Below, piece after piece: positions 22,836 through 34,625 of a DNA stretch of 64,000 nt. Location: contig NC_084760.1 in assembly GCF_028858725.1 (NCBI RefSeq), forward strand, positions 9,746,867 through 9,810,866. The letters run 5' to 3'. How positions within the stretch are numbered: position 1 is the first letter of the stretch; every line of letters starts with the position of its first letter. The notes below the pieces were generated by a model. The model did no database searches. It was not told the DNA's origin and saw nothing but the letters and a program-made list of their open reading frames with translations. The stretch is from Colius striatus. Its lineage: Eukaryota > Chordata > Aves > Coliiformes > Coliidae. The translations under genes and the position numbers were made by a program.

Positions 22836-25834
22836 GTAACATAGTTTTAGCTTTTTTGTTGCTATTAAAAAGGAACAATTAAGTATGTTTTTACATTCTC
22901 TTTCTCTTCTCTCCAGAAGTTTTCTTCTCCTCCCATTCTGTCAAAGTTTTAACTTTGAAAATTAATAGGTTGCATTTGGACTAAACATATGAGTGTTTGG
23001 GGTTGCAGTAGCTGTGTACATAAGATAAAAGAAGGTTCTACAATTGTACTGCAGTTAAATCATGATATTTTGTGATTTCTGATCAGTAATGTTATGTCAG
23101 TAACCTTGAGTTTTTCTCCTGGTCAATGGTGTTGCTGCCAAATGTAAAATGTTATGCAACCCACATCTTTTAGAGTCTTTAAGTTGTCAGTCAGAAATAA
23201 ATATGTTAAAAAACCAATATGTTAAATTAGTCAAGATTTTTCAGTCTTTGGTGGTTTGCTGACAGATTACTGTGTGCATGACAGTGGGCTGCAAATGAAG
23301 CTCTGGCACTTTTAGTTCTTCGCTGCTGTGACACAACAGCCAGGCATCCCAGAAAGAATGAGCACAATGTGAAAAGTGTCTTTGCCAGGACATGCACCAC
23401 AGAGTTAGACAAGGGATTCTGATCCAGTGGAGCTTCACATGAATGTAAAGGCATTCACAGAGTCCTGTGGGTACCTGAACAGATGACCTGTTTGTGAATA
23501 CAGAGGGTCATCTGTTTTTGTGATGGTAACAGGTTAACTTACCTTCAGAAAAAGACAAGGTAATGTAAATAATGAAGTGAGATTTTGACTGCTGAGGAAG
23601 ACTTCAAATGACCAAAGAGCTGCTGAAATTAATATACTATATAATGTTCCAAGAGCTTAAGAAAGGTAATGTTTGATGGAGCAAAGTAAAAGCTTCCTTT
23701 GATTTGATGGTGAGGTGAAGTGAGTGGTGTAGACACTAACTGGATTAGCAGCATGGGCACAGTCAGAAAACCATGTAAGACCATCAGGCAAAACTGCTGT
23801 TGCATTAGAAGAGTAAAGAAGTTCACACCTGGATTTTATTGACAGGTAGCTTTGGTGTTTTTTGAATGAGCCTGACAGTCTGGCTCAACAGAAGAAGTGC
23901 AAAACAGCAATTTCAATTCCCCTTTTGGTTAATGTATTTTAAACAACTTCCCTCTGGGATTACCTCAAGCCCTTATAATGTACCAAATCATAGCATTGCG
24001 TGTTCTTAGATTAGGATGGAGAATGACACTGTGCCTCCAGCAAATAGCATACAATCATGGAATGATCAGTCAGGGGTTGTGATGTTATTCCTCTGTCTGG
24101 TGTCTTATTGGAGACATTGGAGCATCCAGGCTATCAAAAAGCTCAGGATGATGTGGAAACAGGTTGTTTGGAAAAGTCTGTCAGTCTTCTACTGGTGTGT
24201 GAGCCATTCCATCCAACTCCTTGTACCATGGAGAATGTCCATTGGCATGGAGCAGGTCTTGATGTTAAACTGTGAGATTGCATGACAGTGCAGCAAGTCT
24301 GCTGGCAGTCACACCCCATCTATGGGTCTGGAAAAAGCATATACAGCAAATAACCTTAAAACATGCCTTATTTTCTGGAGAGGGGGATCCAACAAATTTA
24401 TTCTGCGTGACTCCATGGATATGGCTGAGCTTAGTTCAGTTCCTGAAACGTTTGGCAGGACTGTAGGAGGCTGTGGATCAAAACAGTATGAATACCCACC
24501 TTTCTCCTGTGGACACAGGTTACTCTTGTTGAGGTAACAGGGCACCTGGCAGCTGCTTCTCAGAAATCTGAGAGCTGTGTTCAACACTCCTCTGGGGCTC
24601 CTGTGTTGATGGCAGCCTGTTTCCTTTGCCAGCTGTTAACTAACATCAGGAGATGATTTCTTGTACTTAGGTAGGATCTTGGTAAAAGCCCAAGCAGAGA
24701 TGGGTAACTAAAGGCTGCATTCAGCCTGCACACACACATACATACCTTGAACTGACTTTTTGATACCTCTTCCAAATGCTGCTTTCCAGTGCTTCCACAA
24801 TTGCTCCCAATGGCTTTTCTTCCTGTTCCTTATGGGCTGCTTTAAACTCCTGATCCTGTTTTCTGCCAGCATGGACTGACTTTTGGGAGGGAAGAGAAGC
24901 TACTTGTACCCAGCAGCCAGCCCTTGCCTCCTGTTAATTGCAGCCTCAATGGCCTCTTAGTCATTCAGTTTAGTGGGGCTTCAGATCAGTCTCTATTGAC
25001 AGCTTTTGATGTCTTAATTAGAGAGAGCTTTGTTTCCCCTTTTATGCCTTCATTGGTTGTATTGGAGAGCACTGCATATCTTGCTCATAAATTTGCTTTC
25101 CACTTTGCTAACCCCAGTCAGGCAAGGGTCATGTTCTTGTTATCCTGCCTTTGATTTCTGCCACCTTTGATTTCTGATTGCTGCAAAGATGGAGTTCTCT
25201 TTGATTTTGTTTCCTGATTTCAAAGCTACGTTGTAAGGCCTATGCTCTGCTGCCATCTGAACTGCTACCTTTGATAGCTGCATTTTATGTCTGTTTAATC
25301 AATGAGTCAAGACCTGCTGACCTGAGTGTGGCAGCTTCAGGTCCCCATATATCTCTGGGAGTTTGTGCAGTGATGGAGTATCCCTCTGCTAGTCAGTACT
25401 CTGTTTGCATGCATCTAAGGGCTACAGGTTGACTCTCAGATATGTGTCAAGCAGCCTTATTCCTTGGACCACCTCAGGCCTGCCTCTCCCTCCAGATGTG
25501 AGCAGGCATGATTTGAATGTTTGCATCATTGTGGCAGTCTTTGCAGGAATTCTGCTGTATAGATGCAAAATGGGCAAAGAGGTACGTCTCAGTTGTGTGA
25601 AAGCTATCTTTGTTTCACTATACTTGATTTCCTACCATCCTTCCTGGTTAGGGTTGGCCATACCTTCTCTGATCATTAAAGCATGATTAAATATAACCTC
25701 TAGAGCAAATCTGAAGATCAAATTCTGTGTTGCTGATATTATTGTCCTTCTCATTGTCACCTCATTTTTAGAAATATTTGAGGCCACAATTTGATCTGTC
25801 CCTGGGGAATATTCTTGATGGAGTAGCAGCATTG

Positions 25835-25896
25835 ACTGGGAGGTTGGACTAGATGATCTCTAAAGGTCCCTTCCAACCTGTACCATTCTATGATTT
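25835..25896 (+). mobile_element. CR1 LINE tail fragment
   Basis: TTGGACTAGATGATCTCTAA, AGGTCCCTTCCAACC and CCATTCTATGATTTGG: about 60 bases of CR1 3' end inside CGA intron 1. Confidence 0.9.
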
Positions 25897-26996
25897 GGAA
25901 GAAGAGAAGCTGTGAAGCAGTTAAGGACTGAATGCTTTATTTTTTCCCTTGCTTAGCAGAGTAACTTTCAGTATCTAAAAATGTATAAATCAGTGTTGTC
26001 AGTTTGGGGCCTTATCCTGCACATCAGTCATAGCAAATCATGCTCTTGTGTGACAGTTTCAGTGTTTTAATATCAAAGGATCAGGTGCTCTACAAAGGCA
26101 CAGAAGAAGCTGTTTAAAAGATCCAGTTGCAAGACTCTAGAGGTACCCTCAGCACTGCAGTTCAGAGACAGCCCAAACAAGCTGTCAGTCAGCTTCAGGC
26201 ATAGCCTGGGTGGGTGACTGCAGAGGTGGGGAGATCTGCATGATCAGATAACGATTCTGAGAAGGCAGGTAAATAGTTTAGTGATTAGGGGCTGTGGGCT
26301 TGGGATTCTGCCTGGGTTGCTTGACTGAAGCCAGTCAAGAACAAGTGGAGCCAGTAAACCAGACCCAACCAAACATTCTCTCAGGGTGAAGGTGAGTAGT
26401 GCTCAGCCCAGAATCCCTCACAGGATAATCTACAAGGGCAGGGAAAGTCTCCCTGTTGAAATGCAGTCTGTTTATCAGCAGTAAAAAATCCTTGAGGCTC
26501 AATCCTTCCAGACAAGACTGTCCCTAATCAGCCTAGTGGGGTGAAGCAGTGCTGCTGTCTCTGTCACCTGCATGGGCTGCCCCAGGTGGGGAATTAATAT
26601 TTCACATTCTTTATACCTCCTTTTCTCCATGGACCCAATTACTTCACCGTGGGATATATGTCATTCCTGATCATTTCTACAAGAAGGGCTCAGGCTTATG
26701 TTTCAGAAGAAAATCATTTTTAAGGGTGAAAATTTGTTTTCTCAGTGAGAGACTGGACCAAAATGACCTGTAGTTTGGCACAATGAAGTTGTCAGTACAA
26801 TACAGAGACTCTGTGCTTGAGAAAGAAGATGATAAACTTCATGCCTAAAATACTACATTTCAACATTGACAAGGGCAGAGGTGAGGTTCTGTATTTTGGT
26901 TTATATGTTCATAGCTCAGAAGAATCCAAGATCTGACAATGTGTGGCATCTTTAGCCTAACTTAGATCCTGCCTGACTTTCCAGAGGCGGAGTCAC

Positions 26997-27960
26997 ACAG
27001 AATCACAGATTGGTAAGGGTTGGAAAGGATCTCTGGAGACCATCTAGTCCAACTCTCTGCTAAAGCAGATTCACCTTGATCAGTAAGTCATCCAAGTGAG
27101 AAGTCATCCATCCAGAGAAGAAGACTCCACACCCTCCCTGGCCAGCCTGTGCCAGTGTTACCCTCACAGTAAAGAAGTTTCTCATGTTCAAGGGGAACTT
27201 CCTATACTCCAGCTTGTGCCCCATACCACGTGTCCTGAACTACAGAAAAAACACTTGCCTCATCCTCTCAACGCCCACTCTTTAAGTATTTGAAAGTGTT
27301 GATAATATCCTTCCTCAGTCTTCTCTTGTCCAGGCTAAAGAGTCATGGGTCTCACAGTCTTTGCTTGTAAGAGAGATATTCCAGTCCCCTCATCGTCTTT
27401 GTAACCTTCCACTGGACTGTCTCCAGCACTTCCCTGTCCCTCTTGAGCTGAGGAGCCCAGAACTGGACACAGGACTTCAGATGAGGCCTCACCAGGGCAG
27501 AGGAGAGGGGGAGAAGAACCTCCCTTGACCTGCTGCCCACACTCTTCTTGATGCCCCCAGGATGCCATTGGCCTTCTTGGCCACGAGGGCACATTGCTGG
27601 CTCATATTTAGTTTATTATCATTCACCACTCCCAGGTCTCTCTGCAGAGCTGCTCTCCAGCAGGTCAATCCCCAGCCTGTCCTGGTGCAGGGGATTGTTC
27701 CTTCCCAGATGCAGGACTCTGCACTTGTCCTTGTTGAACCTCATGAGGTTCCTCTCTGTCCAGCCCTCAAGCTGGTCGAGATCCCACTGAATGGCAGCAC
27801 AGCCTCTGGGGAATCAACCAGTGCTCCCAGTTTGGTGTCATCAGCCAACTTGCTGAGGGTACACTCTGTCCCTTCATCCAGGTCCTTGATGAAGACATTG
27901 AGTCAGACTGGCCCCAGAACAGCCCCTGTGGAACCCTGCTCCGGTTCAAATGGCCTGTAG
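26997..27960 (-). mobile_element. CR1 LINE, 5'-truncated, partial ORF2
   Basis: Starts with the reversed tail ACAGAATCACAGATTGG and runs through the 3' region into ORF2. On the minus strand the RT C-box region reads LADDTKLG (about 27850-27827), so the two aspartates are intact here. It is followed by the thumb and C-terminal segments. Frames are interrupted by frameshifts, and the element stops near 27960 around the RT motif B (VPQG) region. It lies in CGA intron 1, antisense to the gene. Confidence 0.9.
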
Positions 27961-28790
27961 TAAACTCCCACAAGGTCCTCCCAGGCCATGACATATGCAC
28001 ATAGCAGTTCTCTGGATCAAGAGAAACATCAGATTCTTATGCCTAGTTCTTTGCCTCTGACAGGCTGGCACAAAATGCTTCAGAATAATTTTAAAGGTCC
28101 TTTGGTAGTTACCAAAAAGCATCTGCATGTAGCCCTTACATCAGATGGATATGGGGAGAACTGAGGTTTCATTCCTGCCTCAGCCCTCCCCTAATCAAGC
28201 AGATCATTTTAAATTTTATTCACAGGGTCACAGATTATATGTCCTGCCTTTTACTATTATGATTCCCCTCCATTATTTGTATCAGAGGTATCCATTCCAT
28301 TATAGCATAGATTTGATCTGGATCAAATATAGCCACACAACTGCATTTCTGTTGAACTACCCAGAGAACAAGTGTTACACTGTTTACAACGGGTTCATCT
28401 CCTACACTAGCTGCAGAAGGACAGATGTGCAGTGCTACATGTAGCCTTGCACAAATTAACCTACTGAAAAGAACCTTAAAAGTTCAGGCTGACAAGGATT
28501 TGTTTATAACAAACTTACTTTCTGTTACTCACAACCCAAAAGCCAAGTTGCTGCATCAGCAAAAGGAAGGCTAAAAGAAATTTCAGCCAGAAGGTTGCAG
28601 CAGTGCTGAACTCCCTGGGACTCCTCTGGCTCTGGGTGAGACAGGTGGCCCTAGGACTGTTTCAAGCCCTCCTGAGTTCTCTGTCAGCACCAGGTCTCCT
28701 TGAGCACTCTAGAGCATGTACATAGATCAGAGGAGCATTCCCTCACCAAGGGACAGGACTATGAAAATCTATTTATAGATGAAAGTTATA

Positions 28791-29042
28791 AAATCACAGA
28801 ATTGTTTAGGCTGGAAAAGACCTTTAAGATCATCAACTCCAACTGTTAACCCAGCACTGCTACGTCCACCACTAAACCATGTCCCTCTGCACCTCATCTA
28901 CACAGCTTGTAAATGCCTCCAGGGATGGTGACTCAGTCCTTCCCTGTGCAGCCCATTCCCATGCTTGACAACCCTTTTGGTGAACAAGTTTTTCCTGATA
29001 GCCAATCTAAACCTCCCTTGGCACAACTCGAGGCCATTTCAG
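28791..29042 (-). mobile_element. CR1 LINE 3' fragment
   Basis: Reversed tail AAATCACAGAATTG, then GAAAAGACCTTTAAGATCAT, CACTAAACCATGTCCCTC and CTAAACCTCCCTTGGCACAA. It is the older subfamily, in CGA intron 1, about 0.4 kb before coding exon 2. Confidence 0.9.
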
Positions 29043-29458
29043 TGTGTGGACAAATAATCTGACTCTTGGTTCAGGAAATTATGTCCTGATGTGAAATAAT
29101 TTTCCATGAAATTAGTCTTTCCGAGTCCCAGACCCTGTAGTTTCTGCCATAAATATTAGACAGTTATGACATTTGAAGTTCATATGCTGTGGCTTGTGTT
29201 AATATTCAGGAAAAAAAAACCCAACCCAAACTTGTTAAGGCCAGAGACAAAGGTGTATTTTTGTTGTTGTGATGAAGTCAATTTTCTGAGCCTATAAAAT
29301 GCACATCAGCAACTGCATTTTCACTTTCCCATCCCAGTTCTAAATTGCCTCTATTACTTGCACTGAATGCTGTATCAATGTGTAGCCTAGATACCAGTAC
29401 TGTACCCAGTGCAAAACAGTCCTTTAAAAATGTGTGTACTTGCATTTCCAGGCAGATC

Positions 29459-32023
29459 ATGGATTGCTACGGGAAGTATGCAGCTGTCACTTTGACCATT
29501 TTGTCTGTATTTCTGCACCTTCTTCATGCTGTCCCAGATGGAGAGTTTCTCATGCAGGGTAAGCTGGTTCTGGCATTCAGAAATAGGGCAATTATTTGCA
29601 GAGTATTAATTAAACTTTCACATGTTTTATAAATGTGGTCATATATCTTATGGTTCAGTTGCATTTATTGATATTGAGATGTGAAGGTATAATAAATCAA
29701 GATAATTTAGCTATGAGCATGCTTCCTATTTCTTCTCTAAACTTGATTTCTCCAAATCCTGCTGATTTAACTATATCTAGCAGAAAGTTTTTGAGGGTTT
29801 TGTGGTGGGCTTGGTAGTGTGAGGTTAGTCATTGGACTCGATCTTAAAGGCTTTTTCCAACCAAACAATTACACAGAATGACAGAATCACAGAATCTTAA
29901 GGGTTGGAAGTGAACCCTTGTTCACTTGAACAAGGAAGTGAAACCTTGTTCTTCAACCCAAGTTGAAGATCATCTAGTCCAATCCCCCTGCCAGAGCAGG
30001 ACCACCTAGAGTAGGTCACATAGGAACTCATCCAGGAATTCTAGACATACAAAAAACCCTCCACAACTGTCAACAAAATTGAAAAGAAAACCAGAAAAGA
30101 CACAATAACCCTTGTGTATTACCTAGAAAGCCACAGTCTACTTTTACAGCTGGTATGTATTGCAGAGTTGAAGGACCCTTAAGAAGGGAGCTTTGATGTG
30201 TGTGCCAAGCAGCAGAATGTGGATGGTGCTTCCTCTTACACCCTGCACTTTGCCTTTCTTTTTGAAAATGGAAATACAGCTGGAGACCAAGTAAAATCCT
30301 CTTCCTTACATTTTCATGGCAGGTTGTCCAGAGTGCAAGCTAGGGGAGAACAGATTCTTTTCCAAGCCAGGAGCACCCATTTACCAGTGCACTGGGTGCT
30401 GTTTCTCCCGGGCCTATCCCACTCCGATGAGGTCCAAGAAGACCATGCTTGTTCCAAAGAACATAACATCAGAAGCAACGTGCTGTGTAGCAAAGGCTTT
30501 TACCAAGGTGAGCTTGTGAATGAGATCTGTTTAAGCTTATTTTAGGGTGCAAGTTTTAGCTGAAGCAGTGAATAGAAAATATGTTTTTGCTGGGGGACGT
30601 TGAAGAACTATTTGAGACAAGCATCCTTGGCATTTCTATCTTTTGCACTTGGATCCTTTCTCTTCTTTTCTAAAGAGGAAACTAAAGTGTAAGTCATTAC
30701 TGAGTCTGATATTCAATGGGGATGTGGAAACTGGTGCAGTGCTACTGACTTCAGTGAAACTGCTTTGGCTCGTGACACCTGCAGTCCTGTTGGTGGACTT
30801 GTCCCCACATTTTCAATTCTCCTGCATGCACACCTCCTCCTAAAACACTAAGCAGTGTGTATTTGATTTTAATAAGTCATTTTGCTGCATAAGCAGGAGT
30901 TCTCTGGGAAGCTGTCTGCTCAAAACTATCAATTACATATGTGGGAACAAGGGACTAAAGCCATCTGTGCTCGTTAGATTAATTGAGATTGTGTTTTACT
31001 TTTAACAGTATAACCAATAGGGAGCTGTAAAAGTGTGGAACTACTCTGAGCATTTAACACTCTCATCTGGAAGGTTATTTTAAAGACAGATGCTGCTAAA
31101 GCTGATTATTTTGAGAGTGATGCAGCTCCAGGTGAAGAAACTTTAAATTTGATGTAATAAATGGTGAGCTAGCTGAAACAACTTATCCTACAATGACCCG
31201 AACCAGGCTCATTCAGTGCCTTGACTAAGGCTCAGTTCAGTTACCCACTCATAGATTTGGTGCCATTTGAGATACCCTGGGGTACTGAAGACATCTGTGC
31301 ATGTTTGGCAGACACAGGACCCCTAAAAGACATAACAGAGTGGCAAATGAAGGCTTGATGAGATCCTCTCTGACATCATAAATGGCAATTGACAGCACTG
31401 TGTGTGCAGCTGAGCAGAGCAATGGGTCTCTACTGGCTGTGAGAAGAGCCCGGATATCTGACTTACCTATAGAGACCTACAACTGAACCCATCCTGGACC
31501 TCTGAGTAGAGTATAAATCTTTTTCTAGACCACAGACCTTACACTTGTCCCGAGGCAGCAACTCAAATTCAGTTGAGATTAAAACTAAAGATGACTCATC
31601 GTGTTTGTAGTCTCTGGTTTTACAATCCTCAGGTGAAATATTTTAAGGACACTTCCCGATTTTTCACAGTTTGATTCCTTGAAAACGAGGCACTTTAGGA
31701 AGTGTTAAATTAAGGACACTAAACTATGGCACTATACCTGTTAAAAACTGTATGGATCTGAAAGCCAGTGATGATGCAGCTTTACAGACTGCTGCAGAGG
31801 CTGTTCTAGTAGATATACCTCAAAAAACCCCTGTGACTTGGTGGTTAAGAAAAAGGCTTAAGACATCTGCTTTTTAATTTATTATCGTGTAGTTAATCCT
31901 TTTTATTTGTTATATGTGTGTTTCCTTTTTGGTTTTTTTTTAAAGATTACCCTTAAGGACAACGTGAAGATCGAGAACCACACAGATTGTCACTGCAGTA
32001 CCTGCTACTATCATAAATCCTAA
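29459..32023 (+). CDS. CGA: Glycoprotein hormone alpha subunit (spliced CDS)
   Basis: This is the common alpha subunit, which pairs non-covalently with specific beta subunits to make LH, FSH and TSH; it is secreted by pituitary gonadotropes and thyrotropes. CDS = join(29459-29558, 30323-30507, 31946-32023), 363 nt, 120 residues plus TAA. Exon 2 starts at 29452 after TTTCCAG, 7 bases before the ATG ([10 protein letters not shown]). Donors GTAAGC and GTGAGC and acceptors CATGGCAG and TTTAAAG fit consensus. Exon phases (1, then 0) and the 185-base middle exon match the conserved family structure. Residues 1-24 are a hydrophobic signal peptide (core [14 protein letters not shown]), leaving a 96-residue mature chain. 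All ten cystine-knot cysteines are present (35, 38, 56, 59, 60, 87, 88, 110, 112, 115), with both N-glycosylation sites, N80-I-T and N106-H-T, and the family ending CYYHKS. No defect is seen, so the gene appears intact. Confidence 0.97.
29795..29868 (+). mobile_element. CR1 LINE tail fragment
   Basis: GGTGGGCTTGGTAGTGTGAG, GTTAGTCATTGGACTCGATC and TTAAAGGCTTTTTCCAACC match the older CR1 3' end. It lies in CGA intron 2, sense orientation, directly beside an antisense CR1 fragment. Confidence 0.75.
29874..30044 (-). mobile_element. CR1 LINE 3' fragment with hairpin-rich insertion
   Basis: Reversed tail ACAGAATGACAGAATCACAG, then AAGGGTTGGAAG. A 55-60 base foreign stretch follows (29911-29966), after which typical CR1 resumes: GATCATCTAGTCCAATCCC, CAGAGCAGGACCACCTAGAG, AGGTCACATAGGAACTC. 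The insertion consists of two short perfect hairpins and a near-duplicate phrase. It lies in CGA intron 2. Confidence 0.88.
30508..31945 (+). other. CGA: CGA intron 3
   Basis: Runs from the GTGAGC donor to the acceptor after a T-rich tract (31921-31945). No CR1 copy or other repeat was recognised, in contrast to introns 1 and 2. Confidence 0.85.
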
Positions 32024-32290
32024 AGCCTGTCCCTTTATTAACGCTCAAGAACAACGGTGAATGGAATATTTGTTTCTTTCAGCTTTTATAGGACCGCTGT
32101 GTAAAACTTTATGTTTTCTGTTCAAGACACTGGGTAGACCTTTGAATAAGATGGATGACTGTTTTATCTCCTCTTTGCTTCTTCATGCATTTAAGTAAGT
32201 TTAATTCTTTCCATTAAGGACCAAATACAGCACTTGCATGACAACCAAACGCTTGATTTATTAAAAATAAACTGTCAGTTAAATCATCAA
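32024..32290 (+). terminator. CGA: CGA 3' UTR with AATAAA poly(A) signal
   Basis: The canonical AATAAA is at 32266-32271, 243 bases after the CGA stop codon. It is followed within 20 bases by GTCAGTTAAATCATC and a T-containing stretch. Cleavage is expected near 32285-32295, giving a short 3' UTR as typical for this gene. Confidence 0.8.
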
Positions 32291-33735
32291 TGTTTCTCGA
32301 GAAAAAATGATGATTTAATAGCTTAAAGCAACAAAAAAGAGATTCTGCTGCGGTTAATTTCTAGATTTAGGGAGGGGAGAGATGAGAAAGGGAAGGATGG
32401 GAAAATGACAGGAGAAGAAGCAATAATTTCTCCTTATTCAACTCAGTGTTTAGATTTGTTTGAAGATTCGATATTTTATTTCTCCTGTTTCTCTTCCATT
32501 CTTTTCCTTACCTTGTGGGCAGAAAGCATAAGTATCGTCTGTACACAGTGCTTTATTTTTCTGTGCCATTTTTTGTTTTCCTTTGAACTTAGTCTCCTCC
32601 CATATAGAAAGGTGAATGGATGTGGAGTCAGACAAAAAGAAATGTACAGTTTCATTTAGCAGTGGTGGAATAGAGGAGTAGTACAACAGTATTAGCTGTT
32701 TTAGGGTATGCTTGAGCAGCACAGTATGGGGCTTTAAGTAATTCCCAAACGTGAGAGGGATTTGAAGCTGCAAGATTATCACCTTTGGGAACGGTACTTT
32801 GGCAGGACTGAAAGGGAGAGCAGGGAAACATTTCCTGAAGTTCACTTGCAGGGGAGCTGGACCTCTTTGTCTTGCCAGACTTGACCTCTTACTTAGGTGA
32901 GCTCCTCTGGCATGCCTCTGCTGCCCACAATAGCAGGTTGGTGAAGTGATAAACTTCTGTCTGCATCTTCTGAATCAACTTCCACATTTTGCATTGTAAA
33001 ACCATAGAAATATTGAAAGCCAGTAAACAGTTAGTGTGGAGCCCATCTATTAAAGAAGACATGAGATGCTGTAGCACTGTGTCATTCATGGATGCCTTCT
33101 TCCAGCCTTTCCCTCTTGCTTCATTTAGTCGTGAACTTCCCAACTCATGGATTCTTCTCCCCACTGAAAGCAACCTTGGGCAGCAAAGAGGTATGTGAAG
33201 GTCTGTGGAATGTTAGAGCACCCCCCTCATCAAGTTATCTGGCTCCAACTCTTCAGTTTAGCAAGGAAAGTGATAAAATAAACAGGCAGATAGAGAAACC
33301 TAACAGCAGGTGATAAGGGAGACCAGACCTCTTCAGCAACTGATTGATAGGCCATTAGTGATGGGGCCTCGGGCAGGGCCATGTAGCCTGAGCTCTGTAA
33401 CTGGAGCCTTGCCTCCCTCCCTGCCATGGGCTCTGCAAAACTCTTTCAGGGATAGAAGAAGAGGCTTGTAGGACTGTGAAAACCTTGCTCTGAGAGATTT
33501 ATAAGTTGGAACAAGGGTGGAGAAAGGTGGTGGGGGGGTTCAGAGTGGACTGAGGAGGAGCAAGTATAGGAAAACAGAGGAGAAGGGTATTAAAGAGGTT
33601 GGTGGAGTGTGTCAAGCTGCCAGTCAACATGGTTGTCTGACTTCACCTCTGCTTGATCACCACAGTCTGTCCTATCACCTTGTTAAATCCTTTATTTAAC
33701 ATCTTTTCCCCCCTCTGTAATCTCACTTTGTACCC
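32291..33735. other. Intergenic, nothing recognised
   Basis: Follows the CGA 3' end. A 131-codon minus-strand open frame (32450-32845) and others show no recognisable domain. No repeat family was identified. Confidence 0.45.
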
Positions 33736-34625
33736 CATGTGTGAGTGCTGCAAGGCCTGAGTGCTAGCAACTGGAGAAGGCACCCATAGCTCTCAATGCC
33801 AGCAAACAGAGATGTGATCATGAGTAGTCTAGGCTGGAGAGACTGTGGACCATAAGGCTTGTAGGTCTAGGTGTCAGCAACAGGAGGGACCAGGGTGTAT
33901 GTTTATGTGGTGGAAGTTTAAATTGCAACATCTGTCAATATTTAAATGTGTTTATTTTTCTCCCAGTTAATTTAGTCCTGAGTGCATGTGTGTGTGTAAT
34001 TTTACAGCACATTTTAAACTGGACTAGTTGGTGAGCAGAAGGAAATCTGCATCTGGAAGGATTCCAGGTCTAAGCCTTTGCTGGGTAAAGAGACCCAGGG
34101 TCTGGGCAGGGGTGGACTGAGAACCTGTGTTAATATTCAAGGAATCCATGATGGTGGGGATGCTTGTGAGACAAGTGTGGAGCACGTGCATCTGCTTGCT
34201 AGCAAACTTCAAGCTGGACTGGCTGGAGAGCAGGAGGATAAGGATACTGCTTACTGCATAAGGATGCCCAGGCATGAGTACTAGAGAGCTTTACTGGCAG
34301 GGCTGATATTTGAGGATCTGTGAATGGGACTGTGCTTGTGAGTCTAGAAAATGAGGACACATATGTTTTTATAGAGTACTTTAGTTCTGATCAGCAGAGA
34401 GGAAGAACAGGACTAAGCTTACTTACATATAAGTAGAGGTTGTTGCCTTGGTGCCCTCTCTGTGTATGTGTGTCTGTGTGTCTATGTGGGACAGATGCTC
34501 AGCTTTGCTGATGGCCAAACTTGCACAGAGAGACAGGAGCTGAGTCCATCTGACCAGGATGGAGAGATCTCCTGAGTCACTGTGTGCATCTGTCTGGGCT
34601 GCAGTGGCCAGCATGAAGGGATCCC
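33736..34625 (+). repeat. Possible unclassified interspersed repeat
   Basis: The stretch is GT-rich with recurring phrases: GTGCTGCAAGGCCTGAGTGC then GTGCTAGCAACTGGAGAA, GTGTCAGCAACAGGAGG, and two related lines, CTGGACTAGTTGGTGAGCAG at 34019-34038 and CTGGACTGGCTGGAGAGCAG at 34213-34232. A TGTGTATGTGTGTCTGTGTG tract lies at 34459-34478. Its phrase structure looks like repeat-derived DNA of a family I cannot name. No termini were found. Confidence 0.3.

Larger units (their letters stand above)
22836..29451 (+). other. CGA: CGA intron 1
   Basis: The intron runs from the predicted donor GTAACA to the acceptor TTGCATTTCCAG at 29440-29451, 6.6 kb, similar to the large first intron of the mammalian gene. 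It holds three CR1 fragments (25835, 26997, 28791). Otherwise it is unique sequence, including a 24.0-25.2 kb stretch with several short open frames and no recognised protein. A short CA/CATA repeat lies near 24728-24745. Confidence 0.6.

Noticed and set aside
24016-24587. Overlapping open frames in CGA intron 1
   Set aside because: No recognisable protein. They lie on both strands within an intron, and none shows exon-like borders.
29345-29632. 95-codon open frame taken as one unspliced protein
   Set aside because: Only 29459-29558 is coding (CGA exon 2). Upstream residues precede the acceptor at 29451, and downstream residues run into the GTAAGC donor.
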